NCBI GenBank assembly: GCA_964595655.1
Contig: CAZQQV010000082.1
Span: forward strand, 1 to 5,397
Reading direction: 5' to 3'
Length of the DNA stretch: 5,397 bases
From: Caldimicrobium sp964595655
GTDB taxonomy: Bacteria > Desulfobacterota > Thermodesulfobacteria > Thermodesulfobacteriales > Thermodesulfobacteriaceae
A program made the position numbers and the translations under genes. The notes under the pieces were generated by a model. That model had not been told where the DNA came from. It ran no database searches and saw only the letters and a program-made list of their open reading frames with translations. Shown here one piece after another: positions 1 through 5,344 of this stretch (positions are counted from its first letter, which is position 1; every line of letters starts with the position of its first letter).

Positions 1-26
1 ATAACTTGAAAGCCGCAAAGGAATTT

Positions 27-686
27 CTATGCGAATCCATGTTTTTTTAAAAATTCAATGGTTATTTTTTCTTGAGAACCTTCCTCCATCTTTGAAAGAT
101 ATGGTTTAACCCAATTATAAACCATCTTGGCAATCATATCTATTTCAATGTTTACATAATCTCCTGTTTTTTTTAAAGAGAGAGTGGTTACCTTGAAGGT
201 ATGTGGAATTATCATGAGTCTGACAAGGTTATTTTCAATCTCGTTAATAGTTAGGCTTATTCCATCTATCGCAATAGAACCTTTGGGAATAAGGTAATGG
301 GAAAGCTCAGGGGGGACCTCAATTTCAAAGAGATGATAATTCTTTAAAGCTAAAATTTTTGTGATTTTTCCTGTTCCATCTACATGACCTGAAACAAGAT
401 GGCCCCCAAGGGGATATCCAAGTTTCAAGGCTCTTTCTAAGTTTACTAAATCTCCTGGTTTTTTATATTTAAGAGTGGTTTTGGCAATAGTTTCTGGAGA
501 GACCTCGGCAGTAAATACCTTTTTTTTGACAGAAGTTGCGGTAAGACAGATTCCGTCAACGGCAATACTATCGCCCACTTTTGTATCCTCAAGGGAAAAC
601 TCAGCCTGAATTTCAAGAAAAAACCCCATCCCTTGAGGAACAATCTTTGTGATAACTCCTCTTCCCTCAATTAACCCAGTAAACAT
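27..686 (-). CDS. ribE: Riboflavin synthase, alpha chain
   Basis: Cytosolic enzyme for the last step of riboflavin synthesis: two 6,7-dimethyl-8-ribityllumazine molecules are dismutated to riboflavin and 5-amino-6-ribitylamino-uracil. The 219-residue protein has the normal family length and the two internally similar lumazine-binding barrels. The first (about 1-97) opens with the family start MFTGLIE and contains AVDGICLT (42-49), VSPETI (62-67) and VNLERAL (81-87). The second (about 98-190) contains GGHLVSGHVDGTG (94-106) and AIDGISLTIN (139-148). The canonical N-terminus fixes the ATG. No Shine-Dalgarno sequence precedes it, and a TATAAT box lies 9 bp upstream, so the mRNA is probably near-leaderless. 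No FMN riboswitch can fit in that leader. No other rib gene is visible; any partner would lie beyond the left edge. The symbol ribC is also used for this family. Confidence 0.97.
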   Translation of the reverse strand: MFTGLIEGRGVITKIVPQGMGFFLEIQAEFSLEDTKVGDSIAVDGICLTATSVKKKVFTAEVSPETIAKTTLKYKKPGDLVNLERALKLGYPLGGHLVSGHVDGTGKITKILALKNYHLFEIEVPPELSHYLIPKGSIAIDGISLTINEIENNLVRLMIIPHTFKVTTLSLKKTGDYVNIEIDMIAKMVYNWVKPYLSKMEEGSQEKITIEFLKKHGFA

Positions 687-688
687 AT

Positions 689-724
689 TTTAAAAATTAT
701 AGTCAAAAGAGAAGGTCCCATCAA
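689..724 (-). promoter_or_regulatory. ribE promoter, near-leaderless
   Basis: Read on the minus strand there is a -35 TTGATG (724-719; 4 of 6 consensus bases), a 17-bp spacer and a perfect -10 TATAAT (701-696). The expected transcription start is about 689, only 3 bases before the ribE ATG. The -35 overlaps the stop codon of the small reading frame at 721-819. The boxes are seen directly; the start site is inferred. Confidence 0.7.
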
Positions 725-908
725 GAGGCCCAAATTTCTTCTTTTTGTAATCTCACTATAAATTTTTTAAACTTCACCTCAAGTGCCCCTGAAGTTTCCG
801 CTCTTGACAGGGTCCTCACTTTTTACCAATTTCCTCATAAGGAATTAGTTTCCCACTTGGATAGTAAATTTTAAAATTTCCTTGAGATTCTCTGGGGCTT
901 TCTTCCAT
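721..908 (-). pseudogene. Small protein relic or two overlapping small ORFs, unknown function
   Basis: I do not recognise this. The first frame (908-816, ATG start, 30 codons) includes FKIYYPSGKLIPYEEIGKK and ends in TGA. The second (819-721, 32 codons from GTG) begins VRTLSRAETSGALEVKFKKF and ends EEIWAS. They overlap at GTGA, where a run of five A's sits just before the junction. Adding one A would join them into a single basic, lysine-rich protein of about 62 residues, so a homopolymer frameshift is plausible. Two translationally coupled mini-genes are the alternative. In the upstream direction the first frame is open back through two of the tandem repeats, with a stop at about 951-953. 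No strong ribosome binding site precedes the ATG. The amino-acid make-up is more protein-like than chance frames in AT-rich DNA, but length is too small for certainty. The second frame ends 34 bp before ribE, on the same strand. Confidence 0.35.
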
Positions 909-925
909 ACAGGCTCTGTTTAAGG

Positions 926-970
926 TGTACACATTTAATGTGTTCACATTTTATATGTCTACATTTTAAG
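926..970. repeat. Three tandem imperfect 15-bp repeats (TGTnnACATTTTAAn type)
   Basis: Units are TGTACACATTTAATG (926-940), TGTTCACATTTTATA (941-955) and TGTCTACATTTTAAG (956-970), exactly head to tail with a 15-bp period. A fourth, partial match, GTGACATTTTAGG, lies at 1045-1057 in the same orientation. The first unit starts inside a perfect palindrome GTGTACAC (925-932), and AATGTG-TT-CACATT (937-950) is a perfect inverted repeat. Such short tandem sites are typical of protein-binding arrays, such as transposase-binding ends of some insertion sequences or an operator. A weak minus-strand promoter (TAGACA, 17 bp, TTAAAT; 961-933) could be built from the same bases and would face the small frames at 721-908. 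Confidence 0.75.
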
Positions 971-993
971 GGTTTTTATATTTAATTCCCGCT

Positions 994-1023
994 GGCTCAA
1001 ACCTCCTGATGAAGGTTTGAGCC
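994..1023. repeat. Perfect 11-bp inverted repeat with 8-nt loop
   Basis: GGCTCAAACCT (994-1004) pairs without mismatch with AGGTTTGAGCC (1013-1023). Neither side is followed by a run of T on its own strand, so it does not look like an intrinsic terminator. A competing pairing exists: CCTCCTGATGA (1002-1012) can pair with TCATGAGGAGG (1034-1044) with one G-G mismatch, and cannot form together with the first stem. It may be a REP-like or transposon-end hairpin; function unknown. Confidence 0.7.
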
Positions 1024-1057
1024 TATGAGTTTATCATGAGGAGGGTGACATTTTAGG

Positions 1058-1093
1058 TTTGCAATAAAGGATGACAAAATCGCTTTGCAATAA
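1058..1093 (+). repeat. Short direct repeat TTTGCAATAA, two copies
   Basis: The 10-mer TTTGCAATAA occurs at 1058-1067 and again at 1084-1093, 26 bp apart, upstream of the yjbQ promoter. It could be part of the same relic as the neighbouring repeats, or an operator pair. At this length in AT-rich DNA chance is possible, though the 10-base identity within 36 bp is notable. Confidence 0.4.
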
Positions 1094-1113
1094 CACGCAC
1101 ATCAAATTCCCCC

Positions 1114-1148
1114 TTGACTTTACAAATAATTCATTTATAAATAAATAC
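1114..1148 (+). promoter_or_regulatory. yjbQ promoter, near-leaderless
   Basis: TTGACT (1114-1119; 5 of 6 bases), a 16-bp spacer and TATAAA (1136-1141; 5 of 6 bases) precede the ATG by 9 bp. Transcription should start near 1148, leaving a leader of about 3 bases and no room for a Shine-Dalgarno sequence. The -10-to-ATG distance is the same as at ribE. Confidence 0.75.
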
Positions 1149-1150
1149 TT

Positions 1151-1537
1151 ATGGAGGTCATTACAATTAAAACAACCAGAAAAACAGAACTTATAGATAT
1201 AACTTCCGATATTGAAAAGGTTCTTCCGAACAAGGATGGACTTTGCATAATCTTTAACCCTCATACCACTGCAGGGCTTATAGTGAATGAGGGAGCTGAT
1301 CCCTCTGTAAAGGATGACATTCTTGCTATCTTTTCTCAGCTTGCCCCTGAGAAATATCCCTATAGACATCTTGAGGGAAATTCTCCAGGTCACATAAAAT
1401 CAAGCCTTACCGGGCCAACCCTTGTCCTTATTGTGGAAAAAGGGAAACTCCTTCTTGGAACCTGGCAAAGGGTCTTTTTTGCAGAATATGATGGTCCAAG
1501 AACAAGAAAAGTTTTTGTTAAATTCATAGAGGGATAA
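1151..1537 (+). CDS. YjbQ / UPF0047 family protein (secondary thiamine-phosphate synthase family)
   Basis: The 128 residues match the usual length of this small single-domain family, which forms compact trimers. Hallmarks in order are PHTTAGLIVNEGADPSV (37-53, with His38 and Glu47), YRHLEGNSPGHIKSSLTGPT (71-90, with His73, Asn77, His81 and Lys83), and the signature LGTWQRVFFAEYDGPRTR (102-119). The conserved His and acidic residues lie in a probable metal or phosphate pocket. E. coli YjbQ has been reported to have weak thiamine-phosphate synthase activity, and databases name the family from that; the true role is not settled. The ATG is supported by the family's N-terminal position and by the promoter just upstream. 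No thiamine gene is near. It is the first gene of a two-gene operon with the TPR lipoprotein 6 bp downstream. Confidence 0.93.
   Translation: MEVITIKTTRKTELIDITSDIEKVLPNKDGLCIIFNPHTTAGLIVNEGADPSVKDDILAIFSQLAPEKYPYRHLEGNSPGHIKSSLTGPTLVLIVEKGKLLLGTWQRVFFAEYDGPRTRKVFVKFIEG
1528..1534 (+). promoter_or_regulatory. Ribosome binding site of the TPR lipoprotein gene
   Basis: AGAGGGA lies in the final codons of yjbQ, about 9 bases before the ATG at 1544, with an A-run between. It is a normal Shine-Dalgarno site for an operon-internal gene, in contrast to the SD-less first genes ribE and yjbQ. Confidence 0.65.
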
Positions 1538-1543
1538 AAAAAA

Positions 1544-2308
1544 ATGAAAAAGGCTCTTTTAGGACTTCTGGGAATTTTTCTTTTGGTTTCATGCAAGGCT
1601 CAGCCTCAGTATTATCAACAGAAAGTAAGCTCTCACAAAGAGGTTGCCCAGTTGTATCTTCAAGAGGGACGCTATGCAGAGGCCTTAAAAGAACTTGAAC
1701 TTGCCAAAGAGACTGATAAATGTGATGCAGAGACTTATAATCTTTTTGGACTTGTTTATATGGCAAGAAAAGACTATACCAAAGCTGAAGAATTCTTTAA
1801 TGAGGCCCTTAAACTTGATCCCAATTTCTCAGAGGCTTATACCAATCTTGGCACTTTAAAAATGATACAAGGCAAATACCGTGAGGCCATTTCATACTTT
1901 GAGAAGGCCTTAAGTAATCCCCTTTATTTAAATTCCCATATTGCTCTGACCAATATGGGATGGGCCTATTATCAATTGGGCGATAAAGAAAAGGCCTTTT
2001 TTTATCTCCAAAAGGCCCTCAATGAAAGGGCAAGATTCAGTAAAGCTCTTATTTACATGGCCCTTATTTACCTTGAGGAAGGGGATCTCAGCTCAGCGGA
2101 GTTCTATTTAAAAAGGGTCTTAAGTGCAGACAGGTCCAATCTTGAGGCAAGATATTACCTTGGAGAGGTCTTCTTTAGACAGGGAAGGCTTGAGCTTGCC
2201 AAGGAAATCTGGGAATCAATTATTTCCATCGCCCCTGATTCCGAATGGGGAACCTTGGCAGAACAAAAAATTTACTTGGTGCAAAGGCTTAAATCCAAGA
2301 AGTCCTAA
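1544..2308 (+). CDS. TPR-repeat lipoprotein (PilF/PilW-like)
   Basis: A 254-residue envelope lipoprotein. Residues 1-16 form a signal peptide (MKK, then a hydrophobic stretch) ending in the lipobox LVSC, so Cys17 should be lipidated after signal peptidase II cleavage; Lys18 follows. The rest is about six tetratricopeptide repeats, near 31-60, 62-95, 96-129, 132-165, 166-199 and 200-233, with typical G-Y/A-A-x-x-x-F/L patterns such as DYTKAEEFFNEALKLDPN. TPR arrays are protein-binding scaffolds. Length, lipobox and repeats resemble PilF/PilW, which helps type IV pilus secretin assembly, but no pilus gene is seen here, so a general outer-membrane assembly role is equally possible. The ATG starts 6 bp after the yjbQ stop, and its ribosome binding site (GAGGG, 1528-1534) lies within yjbQ's last codons, so the two are co-transcribed. 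Its stop overlaps the leuA stop on the other strand. Confidence 0.88.
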   Translation: MKKALLGLLGIFLLVSCKAQPQYYQQKVSSHKEVAQLYLQEGRYAEALKELELAKETDKCDAETYNLFGLVYMARKDYTKAEEFFNEALKLDPNFSEAYTNLGTLKMIQGKYREAISYFEKALSNPLYLNSHIALTNMGWAYYQLGDKEKAFFYLQKALNERARFSKALIYMALIYLEEGDLSSAEFYLKRVLSADRSNLEARYYLGEVFFRQGRLELAKEIWESIISIAPDSEWGTLAEQKIYLVQRLKSKKS

Positions 2309-3945
2309 TTATTAGATTTTGCCAACTCCCTTTTTAATGTTTCACCCTTTTCAATATAAGCTTCAAGCCTATTTAGAGCCTTTATTAGGGCTTTAAGACT
2401 TGCAATAACGATATCTCCGTCTTTCCCAAGCCCTGCTGATTTAATACTTCTTTCTTTATCCTCTAAAATTACACCACATACTCCCTCTGCAGAGGTTCCC
2501 CCTGATAGGGCATCAATATGAAAGTCAAGAAGTTTTATGGCCTTTTTACCCTCTTCATTATCAAAGGTATAACCAAGGGCTTCAGCCACAGCCTTGTAGG
2601 CTGCATCAATCGGGCCTATGCCAAGCCCTACGGAAACCCTTTTCCCAAACTTTTTATCTTCAATCTCAACCTGTGCAATGGGTTTTAACGAGCCACTCAA
2701 AACACTGATAACTTGAGAAGAAATCAGCTGATAGCGATACTCCTTTTCAAGGAGAAGGTCAAGAACAATTCCTTCAAGATAGGCATCATCAACCTTTCTC
2801 AGGATATCCTTAACCTCGCTTCTATATCTTTCAAAGACCTGATCAAGCAACTCTTTAGATAATTTCCAGCCAAGGCTTTCAAGTTTAAAGGATATGGCAT
2901 GTCTTCCTGAATGCTTACCAAGGATAATGGCAGAGCCTGTCCAGCCTATTTCCTTAGGATCAATGATTTCATAGGTAGTTCTCTCACAGAGAACTCCGTG
3001 CTGATGAATGCCTGACTCGTGGGCAAAGGCATTGGCTCCAACGATAGCCTTATTGGGCTGAACATACATTCCCGTATGTTTAGAAACAAGCTGACTTACA
3101 GGAACTATCATCTTTGTATTGATTTTAAGCTTAGGTTCATAGCCAAGTCTTTCTCTGAAAAAGTCTGATCTTGTTTTGAGGGTCATAATAATCTCTTCAA
3201 GGGCAGCGTTGCCTGCCCTCTCCCCTATGCCATTTATGGTCCCTTCAACCTGAGTTGCACCAGCAAGAATAGCTGAAAGAGAGTTGGCAACTGCAAGCCC
3301 GAGATCATTGTGGCAGTGAACAGAAAGCCTGATATCTCCCTTCTTTAAGGCCTCTTCATATCCTGCTTTTTTAAGATGCTCCACTAAAAATTTTATTAAT
3401 TCATAGTATTCTTGAGGAACCGTGTAGCCTACGGTATCAGGAATATTGATGGTGGTTGCCCCAGCCTTAACCACCTCAAGAACCACCTCAGCAAGATACT
3501 CTCTATCACTTCTTGTGGCATCTTCTGCGGAAAACTCCACATCAGGACAGAGACTTTTTGCAAAGGATACAGCCTCTTTAGCAAGCTGAAGAACCTCTTC
3601 TCTTGATTTTTTAAGTTTATACTTTAAGTGAATGTCTGAAGTTGCTATAAAGGTGTGAATTCTTGGTCTTTCTGCGTATTTAATAGCCTCCCAGGCAACC
3701 TCAATGTCTTTTCTGTTAGCCCTTGCAAGGGCTGCAATGATTGCACCTTTAACCTCTTTGGCTATGGTTTTAACTGCCTCAAAATCCCCAGGAGAAGTTA
3801 TAGGAAAACCTGCCTCAATAACATCTATTCCCAATTCAACAAGGGCTCTCCCAATCTCAATCTTTTGTTTAATATTCAGGGAAACACCCGGGGATTGCTC
3901 TCCGTCTCGTAAAGTGGTATCAAAAAATATAATCTGTGAGTTCAA
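2305..3945 (-). CDS. leuA: 2-isopropylmalate synthase
   Basis: Cytosolic first committed enzyme of leucine synthesis: acetyl-CoA plus 2-oxoisovalerate gives 2-isopropylmalate. The N-terminal TIM barrel (about 4-270) starts FDTTLRDGEQSPG (8-20; catalytic Arg13, metal ligand Asp14) and has TINIPDTVGYT (165-175), SVHCHNDLGLAVANS (208-222; metal ligands His210 and His212) and GERAGNAALEE (241-251; ligand Asn246). The linker carries KAIVGANAFAHESGIHQHG (299-317). About 385-525 is the LeuA dimer/allosteric domain, where leucine would bind in feedback-sensitive members. Overall similarity to E. coli LeuA favours this over citramalate or homocitrate synthase. At 546 residues it is somewhat longer than the usual 510-525, with a charged C-terminal tail. 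The start is TTG at 3945-3943, chosen because AGGAGG sits 8 bases upstream and the motif follows at once. No other leu gene is in the window. Confidence 0.96.
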   Translation of the reverse strand: MNSQIIFFDTTLRDGEQSPGVSLNIKQKIEIGRALVELGIDVIEAGFPITSPGDFEAVKTIAKEVKGAIIAALARANRKDIEVAWEAIKYAERPRIHTFIATSDIHLKYKLKKSREEVLQLAKEAVSFAKSLCPDVEFSAEDATRSDREYLAEVVLEVVKAGATTINIPDTVGYTVPQEYYELIKFLVEHLKKAGYEEALKKGDIRLSVHCHNDLGLAVANSLSAILAGATQVEGTINGIGERAGNAALEEIIMTLKTRSDFFRERLGYEPKLKINTKMIVPVSQLVSKHTGMYVQPNKAIVGANAFAHESGIHQHGVLCERTTYEIIDPKEIGWTGSAIILGKHSGRHAISFKLESLGWKLSKELLDQVFERYRSEVKDILRKVDDAYLEGIVLDLLLEKEYRYQLISSQVISVLSGSLKPIAQVEIEDKKFGKRVSVGLGIGPIDAAYKAVAEALGYTFDNEEGKKAIKLLDFHIDALSGGTSAEGVCGVILEDKERSIKSAGLGKDGDIVIASLKALIKALNRLEAYIEKGETLKRELAKSNN

Positions 3946-3953
3946 GGCCCTCT

Positions 3954-3959
3954 CCTCCT
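3954..3959 (-). promoter_or_regulatory. Strong leuA ribosome binding site deciding a TTG start
   Basis: On the minus strand a perfect AGGAGG lies 8 bases before TTG (3945-3943). No ATG or GTG is suitably placed nearby. The strong site probably compensates for the weak start codon. Confidence 0.85.
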
Positions 3960-4025
3960 CTTATAGTAATTATTTTTAATTTAAAACTATTTTAAAGTTT
4001 TTCAATACCCTATTTTTTTCTTCTG

Positions 4026-4041
4026 TAACTTAATTATAGCA
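4026..4041 (-). promoter_or_regulatory. leuA promoter, extended -10
   Basis: On the minus strand TATAAT (4038-4033) is preceded by TG plus one base (4041-4039), giving the extended -10 form TGCTATAAT. No good -35 is seen at 17 bp. Transcription should start near 4026 and leave a leader of about 80 bases. That leader holds no run of leucine codons, no terminator hairpin and no T-box core that I can see, so attenuation is not supported. Confidence 0.65.
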
Positions 4042-4186
4042 TACTAAAGAGCCTTAAAAAGACCATCTGTAAATAGTAGTCAATCGATGCCATTCTTGGA
4101 AATCAGCAAAATTTCGGCTATATCTCTTTTAAGCTAAAGCTTGAGGTCTCCTTATACAAAGAAACACTATTAAAGTAAAAAAAATT

Positions 4187-4202
4187 TGATAAAATTGAGC
4201 TA
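4187..4202 (+). promoter_or_regulatory. brkB-family gene promoter, possibly fully leaderless
   Basis: TGATAAAAT (4187-4195) matches an extended -10 (TGN plus TAAAAT, 5 of 6 bases). The expected start, 7 bases past the -10, is the A of the ATG at 4202. No clear -35 and no Shine-Dalgarno sequence are present. It resembles the ribE and yjbQ arrangement but is weaker. Confidence 0.45.
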
Positions 4203-5338
4203 TGCCCTGGAAAATCTTGAAACTCCTATACCAAAAAATTTCTAAAGATGAGATCTTACTCTTTTCCCAGGGATTAACCTATAATACCCTTTTGACTCTA
4301 ATTCCCCTCTTTGGTCTTGTCATCTCGCTGGGTAGAAGTTTACTAAATGAGGATGCCCTAATTCAGCAGAGCTTTTCCTTTTTTTCAAATTATCTTACAG
4401 CAGATGCCCTAATTGTGGTTATGGAAAAAATTATAGGCCTTCTTGAAAATCTCAAAAAATTTCCCTTAGGAAAATTCAGTATTCTTTTTTACTTTATTAT
4501 GAGCCTTGGCCTTTTATCCCAAATAGAGGATATTTTAAATAGAATTTTTTTAAGTTTTAGAAGAAGATCTGTAAAGGACCGTCTCTTATTCTACTGGATT
4601 TCTTTAACCTTTGCCCCTTTTATCTTCTTTCTTCCGGTTTTTCTTCAAACTTCCTTTAAAAAGTTATTAAGTTACTCTGTAATTTTATATTTTTTGTTTC
4701 TTTTAGGTTTCTTTTATCTCATTTATCTATACTTCCCTGCAAGAAGGATAGACAAATTTGCAGCCTTAGGAGGAAGTGCCTTTGCAACAATTCTCTGGTT
4801 TATCTTTTCCTTTCTATTTGGGCTTTATGTTAAAACCGCTGTTGCTTATTCTAAATTATATGGAAGTCTTTCTGTTCTTCCTATTTTTCTAATTTTTGTC
4901 TTTTTAAACTGGTTAATTTTTCTCATAGGGGCTGAAATAACTTATTTCATTGAGAGAAAACCCTGGAAAAAGGAGACTGTTAACCTGCACTCTCCCTTTA
5001 GAGAGCTTTTAATTTTAACCAAATTAGCTCAATATTTTTACACAGGAAAAATTTTGTCCTTAGAAGAGCTTGACAGTCTTCTTCCCCTCTCAGAGGAAGA
5101 TCTTCTTAAGGGTGTAAAAGAGCTTGAAAAAAGGGGATTAATAACGCTTAAGGATGAGGACCTTTTTTTTAGAAAACCTCCTGAAAATATCAAGTTATCA
5201 GAAATTTTAAACTTGAAAGAAATGGAAATACTGGAAAGAGAATGGAAGGAACTTGAAAGGATAATGAAAAAGTGTCCTTTAAAAGAAGAGTTTGCAACGA
5301 TGAGCCTGAAGGATTTAATTGATGTGTCAAATAGTTAA
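4202..5338 (+). CDS. YihY/BrkB-family inner membrane protein with C-terminal winged-helix-like domain
   Basis: Integral inner-membrane protein of 378 residues. The N-terminal part (1-250) has about six membrane segments, near 24-45, 90-107, 129-150, 157-178, 187-212 and 222-250. Family marks are GLTYNTLLTLIPLFGL (24-39), corresponding to the SALAYY-x-x-L-x-x-x-P motif, and YGSLSVLPIFLIFVFLNW (220-237) leading into LIGAEITY (241-248). The family was once labelled ribonuclease BN; that label is wrong, as the RNase activity belongs to another gene (rbn/elaC). Its real role is unknown; BrkB was linked to serum resistance in Bordetella. Residues about 262-335 are soluble and read like a winged helix (KILSLEELDSLLPLSEEDLL, then VKELEKRGLITL), followed by a charged helical tail. 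Some family members carry such a tail. The start has no Shine-Dalgarno sequence. The gene ends 6 bp from the convergent tRNA. Confidence 0.9.
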   Translation: MPWKILKLLYQKISKDEILLFSQGLTYNTLLTLIPLFGLVISLGRSLLNEDALIQQSFSFFSNYLTADALIVVMEKIIGLLENLKKFPLGKFSILFYFIMSLGLLSQIEDILNRIFLSFRRRSVKDRLLFYWISLTFAPFIFFLPVFLQTSFKKLLSYSVILYFLFLLGFFYLIYLYFPARRIDKFAALGGSAFATILWFIFSFLFGLYVKTAVAYSKLYGSLSVLPIFLIFVFLNWLIFLIGAEITYFIERKPWKKETVNLHSPFRELLILTKLAQYFYTGKILSLEELDSLLPLSEEDLLKGVKELEKRGLITLKDEDLFFRKPPENIKLSEILNLKEMEILEREWKELERIMKKCPLKEEFATMSLKDLIDVSNS

Positions 5339-5344
5339 AGTGAG

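Larger units (their letters stand above)
687..1150. other. Long ribE-yjbQ intergenic region with decayed or mobile-element-like content
   Basis: The 464 bp between the divergent ribE and yjbQ genes carry both their promoters at the edges. The middle holds two overlapping short minus-strand frames that read like protein (721-908), three tandem 15-bp repeats (926-970), a related motif at 1045-1057, a perfect 11-bp stem hairpin (994-1023), and a direct repeat TTTGCAATAA at 1058-1067 and 1084-1093. I see no intact gene and no known RNA family. Repeats, a hairpin and a broken frame together suggest a relic of a small mobile element, but I cannot name a family. Confidence 0.5.

Noticed and set aside
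687..720. FMN riboswitch upstream of ribE
   Set aside because: The predicted leader is only about 3 bases and no conserved RFN-element boxes are seen in the gap.
804..832. TTGACA on the plus strand as a promoter
   Set aside because: No acceptable -10 box lies 16-18 bp downstream and no plus-strand gene follows.
994..1023. Hairpin as intrinsic terminator
   Set aside because: No T-run follows the stem on either strand and no gene ends next to it.
1034..1393. 119-codon minus-strand open frame over the start of yjbQ
   Set aside because: It lies antisense to a clear YjbQ gene, has low-complexity Cys/Phe-rich composition and no start signals; it is a shadow frame.
1524..1766. 80-codon minus-strand frame across the yjbQ-lipoprotein junction
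   Set aside because: It is antisense to the signal peptide and first TPR of a clear gene, with no recognisable motif.
3655..3979. Plus-strand frames of 85 and 91 codons over the 5' end of leuA
   Set aside because: They mirror the conserved LeuA active-site region and have no family features of their own.
3946..4026. Leucine attenuator or T-box in the leuA leader
   Set aside because: The leader of about 80 bases has no leucine-codon run, no specifier or T-box core sequence and no terminator hairpin.
4087..4137. 16-codon plus-strand ORF (MPFLEISKISAISLLS)
   Set aside because: No ribosome site or promoter fits it, it is very short, and it could be the mirror of the possible minus-strand relic.
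4131..4142. Inverted repeat AAGCT-AA-AGCTT as an operator
   Set aside because: It is only 5 bp per arm in AT-rich DNA and sits too far from the mapped -10 boxes to support a role.
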